Below are positions 45,771 through 59,500 of a stretch of 64,000 nt of DNA, piece by piece; within the stretch, counting starts at the first letter, position 1, and every line of letters begins with the position of its first letter. This DNA is from Hippasteria phrygiana. Its lineage: Eukaryota > Echinodermata > Asteroidea > Valvatida > Goniasteridae. The notes under the pieces are model-generated. The model was given only the letters and a program-made list of their open reading frames with translations, was not told where the DNA came from and searched no databases. The translations under genes and the position numbers were made by a program. The stretch is from NCBI GenBank assembly GCA_037893225.1, contig JAZGUH010000541.1, forward strand, positions 434,001 through 498,000, given 5' to 3'.

Positions 45771-46711
45771 TATGTTTAAAAATATTGTCACTGTGTTGTC
45801 TACATCTTGCTCAACATTTTGCTGTGTGCAGTCGGGCACATTATACCTTTTGTTTTTTTTTGGGGGGGGGAGGAAAGCACAAATATACTTCTACTAAAAT
45901 ACATTTAATTTCATAAAGCACCATTTTTTTTCTTCAATTGCTTAGCCAACAGAAGGCGGGTCCTTTTAATTATGTTTCTATTTTGTATTGTTGATTCTCA
46001 TTGGTGGCTTTCAACTAGAGACCAGTGGAATGGGCCATCCAGTCAAATTTAATAAATCTAAATGCAAATTTTACCCAAGGTGGAAAGCCAACATTATATA
46101 AAAGTACTGCTGTGGAAAAGCTCTACAATTTTTAGCTGAAAAACAAACTTTGGGACATCTGGGTGTACACCGGCCACGTCCAGTTTGACTCTATTTTGTT
46201 CAACCACGTGAACAAATGAAAATCTAACTAAAATGCACACACAGTTATCATTATATCATAGTTGTACATGAATCAAGAATCAAAGTCTTTGACCAACACC
46301 TCAGGAATTCCAGATTGCAAAAGAGATTCTTTAAAAATTCTGAAATCCCGACAAAAAAATCCTGACAAATATCACCCCTGAAACTCGTTTAGGTGTCAAT
46401 TCTTGCAACAGAAGCGGGACGCTCCTTTTCTTACAGTGTATAGCACAATCATTGCGTGTAATGTTAAGACCAAGTAAATTGCTGCGTAGTAAGCATTTTT
46501 TTGGGTTCAAAAATACGGTTTTCCTTAATTATTCGTTTGCTGGAGAAAAATCCACCGAATTGAAATTTTTGGCCAGAACAGCTTTAAATTTTACATCCCT
46601 CAAAGTGGATTTGAGCAAAAAGAATTGCTCAGAAAGTTCATGAGGAAAGCAAAATTCTGCCAAGAACCAGTGACTAACAGTATGTGTCAAAGAGCTTTTT
46701 TGGCTAGTAAC

Positions 46712-46878
46712 CTACAATCCCGGCCAAATCTCGTTGGGCCCCCGACCCCCTGCCCCCGGTCAATGTTGGCTCTCATTGCGCGGAATGCGCGCCGGCTTGA
46801 TATTACAACATTGAGCAGGGGCGCGGGGGAGGGTAAGTTTATCATCACGTGGCCCAAGCATTTTGGCCGGGATTGTAG
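46712..46878. repeat. Small MITE with 17-bp terminal repeats
   Basis: The ends ctacaatcccggccaaa and tttggccgggattgtag are exact inverses 167 bp apart. The interior is GC-rich with gcgcgccggc. No duplication was identified. Confidence 0.75.
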
Positions 46879-47264
46879 CTTTTCTTTTAATTTATTGAAA
46901 TATCACCCAATACAAGGCTAAAAGCCACTCTAGGTAAATGGTTATGATCAGAGGTGGTAGGGCTGGCGACCCTACCACCCTTACGGTTTTCCTGGGCCCA
47001 AATCTAAACAGAGAATAATTCTTTAACAGATTCCAGAGAAATTATCCCAATGTTCAGACCTGTAGACCCAGGCGGGGTAACTTCCACTGTTGGTGAGACT
47101 AACTCATCTCCCCCAGTAAAGCAATTTTTTTTCTGTAAAGCAAATGTTTTCTGTGCTCGGCATAATAGTGTAATCAACAGCTGCATTAAACGGGATCTGA
47201 TTCTGACTGAGTGCTTCAGGTTTGTCTTCGTGACGACACAGAAATCTACAATTTGTCATTCTCT

Positions 47265-47925
47265 GTATGCATGTACTACGTGTCAAAAAAAACATGTCCT
47301 ACTTTTGATCCTAAATAGCTGTGTTATTTACCAATGGAATAAAACCAAAATTTCATATCATGTAAACAGGGCATGACAAATTTTATGAAGTGAATTTTAT
47401 CAGCTTTGTGCAAGAGAGTGAGATTTAAACGGCATACGAAAAAAATACTCTCTTTCAGGATCTGCCACTTTCGACTTGGGGTCCTCCAATGTCGATACAG
47501 CGCTGGAGACAGTGTGACTGTTATATGGGGCTATCTCAAGAAATTAGTCTATGTCAGACGTCCCTTTGCAACTCTTGATGTGTTGCGCCAAACGTTCGAG
47601 GAGGTGTGCAATGACATCAGGGGTGATCCTGCATTCCTTCAGAAGCTTTCGGCCGCAGCACATGCCTTCCGCCACTGTCTCCAGCACTGTATCGACATTA
47701 GAGAACGCCAAGTCGGAAGTGGCAGATTCTAAAAGTGAGTATTATTTTCGTATGGCGTTTAAATCTCATCCTCTTGCACAAAGCTGATGAAATTCGCTCC
47801 ATAAAATTTGTCATGCCTTGTTTACACGATCTGAAATTTTGGTTTAATTCCATTGTTAATCAACACAGTTACATGTATTTAGGAGCAAAAGCAGGGCAAT
47901 TTTTTTAACGTAGTACATTGTAACA
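47265..47925. mobile_element. Foldback DNA transposon with ~205-bp arms
   Basis: The two arms (about 47265-47477 and 47713-47925) are inverted copies sharing in order: gtactacgt, ctcctaaata-like, ccaatggaat, accaaaatttca, gtaaacaggg, catgacaaatttta, tttgtgcaagag and gatctgccac. The 235-bp core encodes the end of a transposase. Internal deletion of a larger element is the likely origin. Confidence 0.8.
47478..47732 (+). pseudogene. Transposase C-terminal remnant
   Basis: The frame reads VIWGYLKKLVYVRRPFATLD, then VLRQTFEEVCNDI, LQKL and AFRHCLQHCIDIRERQV. This is the end of a mariner-like DDE/D (DDE_3-type) transposase, where the catalytic domain is followed by WGYLK, a TLDxL helix and a CI motif. 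The DDE residues upstream are missing, so no active enzyme can be made. It fits between the inverted arms of the host element. Confidence 0.65.
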
Positions 47926-48275
47926 AACGCATCTATCAACATTCCTCAATGTTGCTTATAACAAAAACATCAGCGTTTATTTGGCGTTGGAAAACACTTT
48001 TTGCTTTCAGAATACAAGACTTAAAGACTACATTAATATTGCGACATTAAAACCTTACTACCATTTTCTAATTGTATTCTTTAAAAACTGCTTAATTTTT
48101 TTCCCCGAAGAAAATGACAAACAATCTCTAATTTCCAAAGACGGTTGAATGTGCACAGCACCATGCATGCCTACTTCCTAAATTACCTTCAGCTGCCAAT
48201 GATGAACACTCCATGGGTTCAATGTGGGAGATCCCCCACCTCCATCAAGTTCCGGCCACTCCCTCTGTCTGCTCC

Positions 48276-48334
48276 TTATTTGTTGGGCAAATCTTCCAGG
48301 ATTCCACAAACCATGTTTGCCGGCAGGGACTTGT
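48276..48334 (-). CDS. ETHE1: ETHE1 last coding exon
   Basis: 59 bp after acceptor TATGTGGACAG, starting in phase 1. It encodes (D)[18 protein letters not shown] and TAA. It matches the human DFAVPANMRCG end, and the phase is as required. It is short, so the call depends on the PANxxCG motif and phase. Confidence 0.75.
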
Positions 48335-50526
48335 CTGTCCACATACAGAAAGAGATTGGCAAATGGGTGATTTTTATTGTCAAAATAAATGCTGGTAGGC
48401 CTATACATTTCTAGGTCACAATATATGGGTGCTAAACCTTCCTGTATGTTACAATATTGGATTGTGATTCAGAAAATGCAAAACTATGCCAGGGGGTGAG
48501 ATTTGAGGAAAATGAAAAATCCACGAAACGTTGAGGCATTTTGATTGGTCTGTAAAAATGCATAAAGAAAACTGCATTCTCAACCAAAAGATACGGTTTG
48601 AAATTCCAAACATAGGGTCATCAGAATTAAAAGAAGACTGTTTCAGGTTGCAGAGGTCAGTTTGGAATGATTGAAAACAATTTCAGGACCAGAAAATCTT
48701 CTAGAAATCTGCAAGACGTCTCACCAAAAATCCGGAAATCAGGAAAAATCCGGAGAAATCTCACCCTTGCTATGCAAATGCCAAACAGTTTCTCCAAGGT
48801 TTAAATAATAATAATAATAATAATAGTTTATTCAGGCAGTCATTATAAAATACAAGATGGACACATAAAAAGCCGGTTTTCTGTGAAGGAGGCATCTGGT
48901 TTTTTTTGTCAACTGGGAAAAGCAAGAGAATTATGTGAAAACATTATCATTTCAAATTATTTGTGTCTGGTTAGTGCATTAGCACTGCTTTATACTTCAA
49001 GAAGGGAGCTTTTGAATAGACTTGGGAAGAAATGACATCATGTTTACATGTACATCGTTGAATTTGTGCATCCCGGTGGGGGACGGACCAGCGTGCTGTG
49101 GTATTAATGACATGCATTTCAGTACATACAAGTTGGGATCAGTGATGTAGTCGAGACCAGGCACAAGACTATTCACAAGACCAGCTTGTTACAGGCACAA
49201 GTAACAGGCATAAACCATGACAAGGGAATGCTTCTATTACAGTTCATTTGAATAGCTTAAAACTTGAATTAAGACTGAAGGTCTTGTGATGGTCTTGTGT
49301 TGGTCTTGCAGGGTCTTGCAGGGTCTTGTGATGGTCTCGACTACATCACTGGTTGGGATCATGTCAATTTATGCCTATTTTTTGCGACAAACACCAAGAA
49401 TACATTTTTCAAACTCATACGAAAACAGTCATGGCTTCCTTTAGGCCCCTGATACGAAGTGAAAGTGAAAACAATAAGCATCTACGTACAATGTATACAC
49501 TTCATCAGAGAAATCATATACTACGACGTGGTAAACTTTCTGCATGTCTCTGCCTGGCAAAAACAGGACACAACGGTGGGACGCCATTTCTTCGCAGGTC
49601 CATTGAGAGAAGACAGGGGAGGAAATTTCAGTTTTCAGATGACGGAGAAAACCCCCCCGAAATAATCCTGGGGGGAACCCCACACAATCAGGCAGGGATT
49701 AAAAATGAAATCTTTACAGTGACCCTGATGGAAATGGAACCATGGTCACCAGGGGTGCAAGACGAGTGAAGTACCACTGCGCCAACCATACCAACCAAAA
49801 AAGCACCTCTAAGAAAATACAAATTTTGGCTGTTTTCCATGAGTTTGCTACAATGTATTCTCATCTTACCGAGCGGATATCATTTTGTGCCACAATTGCA
49901 AGTTTACTATGAACAAAACTGACTAATTTGTTCCTGGTTTGAACCACTCAGTGGCGCACCCAGGATTTGATCCGGGATGGTGAGGGTTCACCAAATTTTT
50001 TCCCAAAATGTAACAGTTTAAAAAAAAAATTTGAAAGTGGGTCACCACTGTCACTGAACATATCGCCATCCAATTTGTGCAACTAGAACAAACAAATATT
50101 TTTTAAAAATTGACAATCTTGGGGGGTTCGTCACTGGTTTGCAGGTAAAGCCTCATGGTATATCATTCATTTCAGTTCCAACAGAAGAAATTGTTTCATC
50201 ACACATATACTTTTCCCACCAAGTGCGTGCGGTGTGATATAGACTAGACCAATGCTGTGAAAATCAGCTGGCAAACAAGATAGAGTTACATCAATTGATA
50301 CTACATGTATACCATAGCCTTCACAAAACCCCTTTTGGAATGTAATATTGGCCAGACCTCATTAACATATGAAGGTTCCCATGTTACATGTATAACCCAC
50401 ATTTGGTTCCAATTGAAGTTCAACTTTTCAAATGACACCAAATGAGAGCAAAAACTTAACCTAAAACTTTAACATACGGTCATACGGACAGAATACGGTC
50501 ACACGGACAGAATTCATGACTGGTAA

Positions 50527-50564
<38 letters not shown>

Positions 50565-53500
50565 TGACATTCGTTTAGGCGACACAATAAATTTGGTCGT
50601 GTGTTTTAATCAAGCAATTCTGAAAGCATATTAAGGATATTATGCATCCGGTTTAAACATCAAGGTATGATATAGCTTTGGTAATGATCAAGAATAGAAA
50701 TGATTAGTTTAAATGTAGTATACATCATTTGCTTTAGCTATAATTTTCAGAAATAAATGGATTTGGGGGTTAGTATTTTATAGCATGCTAGCAAACACTG
50801 TCACACTGACCTTTTAAAGTTTTGTGAGCATAGATGCTTGGAAAACAGAGAAAAAAATTATGTTATAGTATAGTCTGGTTCCCTGACCCTACTTTAGACA
50901 AAACGTAACAATTTATAGAGTCTGGAAATTATCAGGTCGGGGAACAAGACTATTTCCAACAACTGTCGGCCAACAATCGTTGGAAAACGATATGAATTTC
51001 CACTTTTCTTGAAAACGACAACACACCAGGTGCCATGATTTCACAGGATGCTTGATACATGCTATTTACTTACAGTCTAGTACGGTATTTTGTAATAATT
51101 CAGTAGTTTTGTTTTTTTAGGTTTACAAATAATGTATACTACACGTACCTTTAAATTTGAAAGCTTACTGTTTATACAGATGGTACCAGTACCAATACCC
51201 AAAATATTTCCGTCTAAAATGCTGTCATCTTTGAGAAAACTGTACTTAAAGACCTCCAAAGACACTGACTTTCAACAATCTAAATAAGCACATAATATAT
51301 TATGAACGTGCACAAAATCACAGTTAAAACTGAACATTGTTTTTTTTCCACTATTTTTCAATATTCTCATGACTTAGATGACAGACTGAGCTCAAACTTT
51401 CACAGGTTTATTTCTTGTATACACAATGAATCCCACCAAATAAGAGTAATGCCTGACAGCTGTACCAATGCTACATCATATGTTAATAACAAAAAGGAGA
51501 TGTGTTGGGTGAACCACAACACTGAGAAATTTAGTTAGGCCACATTTATTTTGCATTTTTTTTTTGCTAGTCTGGTTCCCTGACCTGACAATTCCCCGTT
51601 TCATTTGAAGTAGGGTCAGGGAACCAGACTACAAGAACAGCATTTTTGTTCTTGGTTTTTCCAGCATCTTATGAACAAACAAAACTTGAAACAGGTCATT
51701 ACAATAATATTTTCTATAAAATACTAACCCCCACATCCAATCGTTTTTGCAAATAGCAGCAAATATTACCTTTAATACTAATCTGTTGGTCCACCACTTA
51801 ATACATGCATCCTTGTTTTTAGCTGGTCATAATATCAAACCAGTTGAACTGGAAAAATACTTAGACTTAATATCTCAAGGGATCTTAAATGGGATACTCA
51901 CATTAGTGTTATTGTCAAAAAAGCCAGCAGTCGGTTGTTTTTATTGAAAACCCTTAAAAAGTTTGGCCTGTCAACAAAAGATTTAGTTGCCATTTACTCC
52001 GGTTTTATACGACCAATACTGGAATATGCTGCCCCAGTGTGGCAACCAGGGTTTAACAGTCAAGTTGCATACTGAACTTGAACGTATACAGAAAAGAGCA
52101 TTTAAAATTATTTTGGCCAATAGTTATGAATCTTATGAGCAGGCCCTTGAGCGCTGTAGTCTGCCAAAAATAGAACAGCGACCAGAGAATATTTGTATCA
52201 ATTTTGCTAAGTCTCTCTTTAAATGTAACAAATTTCGGAGTTGGCTTCCAAAATCTAGAGTTGAACAGACTGGCCGTATTTTATGAAACAATAATTCTTT
52301 ATCAATCCCCAGAACTCAAACATCCCGACATCAAAAAGTCCATTATTTTACATGACCAAGCTACTAAATACAGCTTAGTCTGAATGGCGTGTTTTAATCA
52401 TTTCGAATTGCAGGGCAGTTGTATTGTTTATTTGTTTGACTAGGTACATGTTTTTTATGTAATATGCACATGTGCAATTTGTAATATTGCCGTCATTCAA
52501 CTTTTAGTTGTCAAAGTGCAATAGAAATAAACCATGAATAATAATAATTATAATCAAGTTTATATTAATAAAAAGTGCAAATGTACCCTAACTAATGGAT
52601 TTTTCATTAACGTTTCATCAGCAGTTGTGCCAATCAATTGCAAATTTCAAACAATGCGGATGGCCTTTTGATTGATACCCAACACGATATGGGGCAGAGG
52701 GGTACCCCTACCCCCCCCCCACCCCCCTTTGTCCCTATACCATATACACTCTCCAGACTATGGTTACCTAAACCCCCCCCCCCCCCCCCCCCCTGGATTT
52801 CTGAAAAGAATTCCTGAGATTCCGGGAATGACCAATACAAAAGAGGGGGAGTACCCTTTGCTCCATATCGCCTTCATATGTTTTGATTAGGAAGGCCTAT
52901 TTGAACAGAGACAGCTGCCAATATAGATAATGGGAAAAAATTCCTATCTTGACATTTCGCAAGAGCCTTATCTATGTGTCTCTCACGGTTGACATTCTAT
53001 CGTGTCCTTACGAATTTATAATTGCAGTCATAATACGATATATTATCAGAATATTTATTACCCATCACCAAAGTTAGATATTTGGGTATCCAATGCTTTT
53101 ACTACATATGAATAAACCTAGAAGTCATGTGCCTAGTTTGTAATTCAAACGACTCTGACATCATCATTACCGTCTTGTACGTCATCTGCGTCAAACTATT
53201 GCCTTGCAATAAAATATGTCACAAAGACCTGACAATGACATATTTGAAAAGCGCAGCGCATCGAAACATGAGGGGATGACCAAAGACATCCCCAAAACTA
53301 ACCCACTTAAAATTTCCACCTGAAAAATATTTTGAGGGTGGGAGGAGCCTTGGGTGTGGGGACTTGGGGGAGGGGCTTGGGGAGGAGGGGGAGGGGCTTG
53401 GGGAGGAGGGGGAGGGGCTTGGGGAGGAGGGGGAGGGGCTTGGGGAGGAGGGGGAGGGGCTTGGGAGGAGGGGGGACTTTTCTAAACAGTATACTAAATA

Positions 53501-56500
53501 TGCACACCAAAGAGCATAAGAGTAATAATTCTTTGCACTTTGTTATATACGCTTTTCAAAATTGTTATGGTATTGGAAATCCAAAAGGGGAAGATGACTG
53601 TTGGACTAGTTTCCCCCTGCCAATTTATACCCAAAAATCTTGAGTTAAGCAGGAATGTCACAGTTATCAAAGGTTATTACCAACTTGTACTGATTACTGA
53701 CTCCACATTCCCCTTTCTACCCTAGGCACAGCTCTACACTCAAGACTTGAGGTGCTAAGGGGACCGTACAGATTGGCCTCATCTTGTCGCTTATTACCGT
53801 TAAGGAGGGGTGTGGGGCTGAGCCATTTCCTATCAAATGACCACCAGCATGGCCACTGCTTAAGATTTTTTAGATCGAACAAATATGGTTTTTACATGTA
53901 CAAAATGCTTGATTACAACGTTTCCTGAATGCTCTTGTACACCATTTTCCATTGACGTGGGACATCTTGGGAATTTTACTAGGGCCATATCTTGGAATAT
54001 TCAAATTTGATGAGTTGCCACGCTGGTGACCCAATTGAGGTGTCTGCATTCAGATGGAAAATAATCGCAGCACTGGGGGTTGTTTGCATGTATAAGGCTT
54101 AAATGACATCCCCGCGCAAATATACGTTCGTGCATGTCAGAAAGGCTCACACTTAGAACCTCACGGCTCAGAACATCCTCAAAATTTAAATATGTTTTTC
54201 TAAACGAAAAACCAGTAAAAACAATTTAGCCACCAAAATGTTTGGTTGAAAAACTATGACTCTTTCTAACTTAAAGGTAATATACATCATTTGCAAACAT
54301 CAAAAAACCAAACTACTCAATTATTATGAAATACCTCACTTGACTGTACGTAAATAATAGTCTCAAGCATCCTGGGAAATCATGGCACCTGGTGAGCTGT
54401 TTTTTTTCAAGAAAAGTGGAATTTTTGTATCAATTTCCAGCGATGGTTGGCCGACAATCATTGGAAATAGTCTAGTTCCCTGACCTGATAATTCACCGAC
54501 GTCTATAAATTGCTCCGTTTTGTCCGAAGTAGGGTCAGGGAACCTGACTACAAGAACAGCCATTTTTTTCTCTCTGTTTTCTCGATTTTCCCCACCATCT
54601 ATGCACACAAAACTTTAAACAGGTCAGTGTTACAGTATTTGCTATACAAAAATAAACCCCAAATCCATTCATTTCTGAAAATTACAGCAAAAGCAAATGA
54701 TGTATTCTACCTTTAAGAAACTGCATGAACCAGGTGTTAATAAATAACCACATGATCTTTGGCTAAACCTAATCTTTTGCAGACTGTGAACCCGAGAAGC
54801 AGACATGTACTTGAACAATTTATACGACCAAACAAACAAAATGTACCCACTGACTCCTAATTGTGACCGGCTCTACAAAAATAGGTCACTTATTATATAC
54901 ATAATTGATTTTTTAGGAAGGTTTTCAAGCAAAAAAAAACCAAAACCGAATACAAAAAGAGGCGATTGTAAAGATGAGCCCAACTCTTCTTCAACCAAAT
55001 TAATTATGTGATTAAAGTTTCACATTGCTCATGGGTGCAATGAAATTGTATAAACAAATTAATTTTGTTTTGTATAACTCTTTTACAATACAAGAAATGT
55101 GATGAAAATGTGTTTTCCGTATTTCTGCCCATTTTTGGTGCTTAATTTTCCCAGAATAAAGTTCCCCTCCCTTTCTCTATTGTTTCCGCGCCCCTAACAG
55201 CGCGACGTCACCTCGGGAACACAGAAACTCAGCGAGAATGTGTGATCACATGTGTGCGTGTCTGAGTATGTATATACCGGCAATCGTGGACTAGGGACAA
55301 AAAAGGGTTAGGTCATAGACAAAGGGTCCACGTTCGACCGAACGTCCACGATTGAAAATCATGTACAAAACATATGGGAGGCCTTCCGAAAAAGTTGGAG
55401 TATAAACAAAAGAGGAACAATGGGACGTCCACGATTGCAGGTATATACACACTTGTCTGTAGGTGTGGATGTATGCCGTTGTTGAAGGAACCAGCCCCTT
55501 TGGATCAAGGGACCAAAGAAACATTTCTTGTGGCGTTAAAATCTACAAACAGAACTTCTTTTGGATCTGAATCTGACAATCAAGTGTCGATTTTAGACTT
55601 GTCGATTCAGACAATTCTTCAGAACATTATTAGGGCGAGGAAGAGGAGGAACTTGGAGCTCGTCCGTACATGTATGAGCCAGAAGGTGAGAGTAACAGTG
55701 AAAATACTGAAGACTCCGAACCGGACTCCGATGCGAAACATGGTGAACGACTTGAAAACAACGATTGGTAGGCTAAATAACACTCTCTGAGTCCAAATAC
55801 GACGGTATTTCGGTTCTACTGGAAAGAGGTGAAGACTGACACCATCCTTAGTGGTGTTGCTGAATCCAGCAGCAACACAACGATGCGGTATTATCGATGA
55901 AAAACATTCGCAAAACACTGAAAGCTTTCCACGACACAGCGAAAACACACGTACATGTCAATGCAACGCACGCTCAGTGTAAACATGTACATGTTGAGTC
56001 ATGGCCGACTATCATCCAACCAGCCAGGTTCCCGGGATGACATCACAAACTATATTTTATCGATATACACAATAAAAATTCCATTGCACCCACCCTTTAA
56101 CCCTAACCCTCCAGGGTATTTTGGCTAGAAACCCTGCCAGATGCATCAGATTGCATACTTTGTCACATTGACTTGTGTGCAGAGTGCAGCAAGGTGAAGC
56201 TGTCACCACAGATGCACTGTGCTGCGTCTGGCAGGGTTAGGGTTAAGTATAAGTACTTTACAATGAGTACTCGTACAAAGAGCAAGTTTTTCACAGGAAT
56301 GCGGGCACAAAGTGAGAATGAGTGCATAAATTTGTATTTGAATACGAGTATACGCATTACAACACTGGACTGCTGTCACCAAGTCACAATACCACAATTC
56401 ACACCAGCAAAGTTTCTCGTAAAACTCAAAACCCTGCAAGGAACACTATTGGCTCCGTGCACAAGTACCCCCTCAACGGAAAGAAAGGGAGAGTTGGGGG

Positions 56501-59500
56501 AGTCACTATCTACGCTGTCTTGCCTGACTTTAATTTGGGTTGTGGAGTGTCTGATTCCCACCCCTAATATACAGAATCAAACCACAAAAAAGAGAGTCTG
56601 CGAACAGACTATCCAATCCTCCTGGTATACGTGTATCACATGAATGAGGAATGGCGTGTGTGAAACCAGCGAAAATGTATGTGACCCGCCAATGGGACAT
56701 CGTTGCTGGGTGAAAAAAGCCTCTTTTGTTGGCGCAGGAGCTCATAGAGTTGTACAAACCTATTGCTTTGGGGTATGGTAGGTTAAGCTTCTCCATGATG
56801 TCTATGAATTCTTCTTTGGATTTTGTCAGTCTGGAATTGTGCATTTTCTCTTCGCCGACTGTCGTTGACGTCTGGCCTACAAATCCAATTTCAAAAAGAG
56901 AAAGCAGTAAGTTTTTGAGATATGAAGTGACAATGTGGAGCACTGTGGCCTGGTGGTTTCATGTACCGGACCCAAGATCTCGGTGATGCTGCAGATTGTG
57001 GGTTCGAGACCGTCATGGTGCTTGTGTCCTTGAGCAAGACACTTTGTCACAAGTTGCTTCTCTCCACCCAGGAGTAAATGGGTACCTGTGAGGGCAGTGA
57101 TGGTTGTGTGTTTGATTAGCCCATGTGCACTTAACTTGCAGCCGGGGCTGTATACTCCCCGGGGAGTTGAAAAGGTTTTAGGAATAATTAATGGCCTGAT
57201 GAGCAGGGGGTAAAAATAACATTGCAGGGAATCTAATTAAACTTATTTCAGAAGATGCCATTTTAAAAGAAATGTTATTTCTGCATTTGAGCATCTTTTT
57301 GCCTTTTTAATTGTAGTGTACATGATTGGTCATTGCTGCAATTTTCAGAAATGGGCAGATTTGGTGGTTGGTATTTTCTAGAAAATATATATTCACTGAT
57401 GTGTGTATTCGGTAACAGTCTGAAAAAAATCGAGGTAGGTAGGTAGGAAAATAATTTTATTTTGTCATTTTTTTTTTTCATTTCAGTTCTGCATGCATTT
57501 GCGTTATTAGTACTAATTTGCGTGTTCTTTCGCCACATGTTCTAATCTGTTCTACTCATAACTCATAAAGAATGATCAAAACTGGTGAAATCAGAGTTGA
57601 ACTGATTAAAAAAAAAAATATATAACATGGCAATAAACGAGTTCGATAATTGACTTTTTACAATGTAATAAGGTAAAAGGTCACAGGTCAGCTGTACCAA
57701 AACAGCATGCAGGGCCGATACGACGAGGCGGAATTTGGTAAAGCTGACTATTGACCAGACAATTATCAAACTTGCTTATACAGATAGGGGTCAAAGTGGT
57801 CAAAATCCTACATAGATCAGTGCAATGTTTTCAATGTGAAGTTGTGAACATTATATTATAAGGCTGTTCGATATCCATTCATTTTGATACCGAAATATCG
57901 GCAAAAATATATCACGATATTCGATATTATCATGATGATGTTACTTTTTCCTTACCGGAAGAACGGAGAAATAAAAAAATACATGATGGAAATCAGCACG
58001 GCATCATGAGATCGGGGCCACCAGGATCGGGCCTGCCGAGATTGAGCTCGGATCCGCAAAAATGGGAGTACTACATTTGGAGTACTACATTTACCTTCAG
58101 TTGGCTTCTTTACGGCACTTCAGAAAGACTAGCGTTTGTTTCTATTTCGGCATTGTTGATTAGTAACAGCTGATAATTAATACCATGGACGCCTACAATC
58201 ACATGTCAAAAAACATCTTGTGTACACGTACACAAGACAGACATTGTACATGTACATTGTGTAATGCATACGCTGCACGTGTTTGTCTTTTCTCAAGACA
58301 AGTTTGCAACACGTTATAGCTGCGTGTACGTACACTGTACACTGGGAATAATACGGTAGCATTCAGTGCAGTTGTTTGCACTTGACCAAGACTACACCAA
58401 CAATCATGGAATATGCACGCACATGTTATACGGTGCAGAGAGATATGACAGAGGGAGAAGTTATGTCAGGGTTTAGAAAACAATTAAAGAAACAACACAT
58501 TTACACATGTACATGTAGTATGTATTGTTTATTCCTCCGTTTTAACCCTTGAGTAAGGTATTTTACGGGAGACGTCGGGGTGCCGCGACGGCTCTGGCAG
58601 CCAAGCGAACCGCTACAATGTGTTTGTGCAGTCAAGCCTAACCTATACACAATAATCCAACAATGGATTGAAACTGCACAAACAGCGGCCAATTGTGTCA
58701 TCCGGCCTGGTGGCACTGTACGCAAGGGGTTAACACAGGTATGTTTGTGTCAAATCAGTTATGGGCGGTTTCAAGTATGGAAAAATGGTTATGTTCGTTG
58801 CAAATAATTGCAAATAGTGCTCATTAAAAAATTTCAACTAGCAAAATGGCAATAAAAAGTTTGAGGATGGCAATTTGGCCCCAAAAATTCCAGGTCGGTT
58901 GGGTTACCGGAAACACACAATTTTTTTGTTTGGCCCGACCTGTTTTGCGTTCTTAGATGGCGGAAAAAACAAGAGAAAAATGGCATTGGTTTTCAACTGT
59001 CGGGCGGCAGTTAACTGGATTTGTTATAGCGCACTCTTGTAAAATAAGCCCAATTTTTGTAAACGGGATCATTTTCAATTGGTCACATAATTACGCGAGC
59101 CGACTGGTTACAACTCATCGCTTCGGTACACTACGCGACACACACTTGTACTATAATTGCAACCTCGCGCCCGTTTTCGGATGGTTAGCCCATTTTAGAC
59201 TCAATGCGGACTAACTACATTTAGAGGGCAGCATTAACAAAATCTGTTAGTTTTTTTCTAACGATTGTTACCCGGAACAATCGTTGGAAAACGATATAAA
59301 TTTCCACTTTTCTTGACAACGACAGCACACCTGGTGCCATCATTTCACAGGATGATTTAGACTTACTATTAACTTGCAGTCTAGTAAGGTACTTCGTAAT
59401 AATTCGGTAAAAACAAAATTGGAGGATTACCAATTAATCGTGTACACTACCGTCAGGACTAGCACTAATATAACCCATGACCACATTTTCAGCAATGGGT

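Noticed and set aside
49353..49769. 138-codon plus frame
   Set aside because: No motif recognised and an equally long frame on the other strand; judged non-coding.
50530..50563. Poly-C run as a functional signal
   Set aside because: Homopolymers of this size are common here, especially in family A MITEs; length is probably unstable or inaccurate.
56936..57010. tRNA gene
   Set aside because: Continues directly into a SINE body; acceptor stem does not pair.
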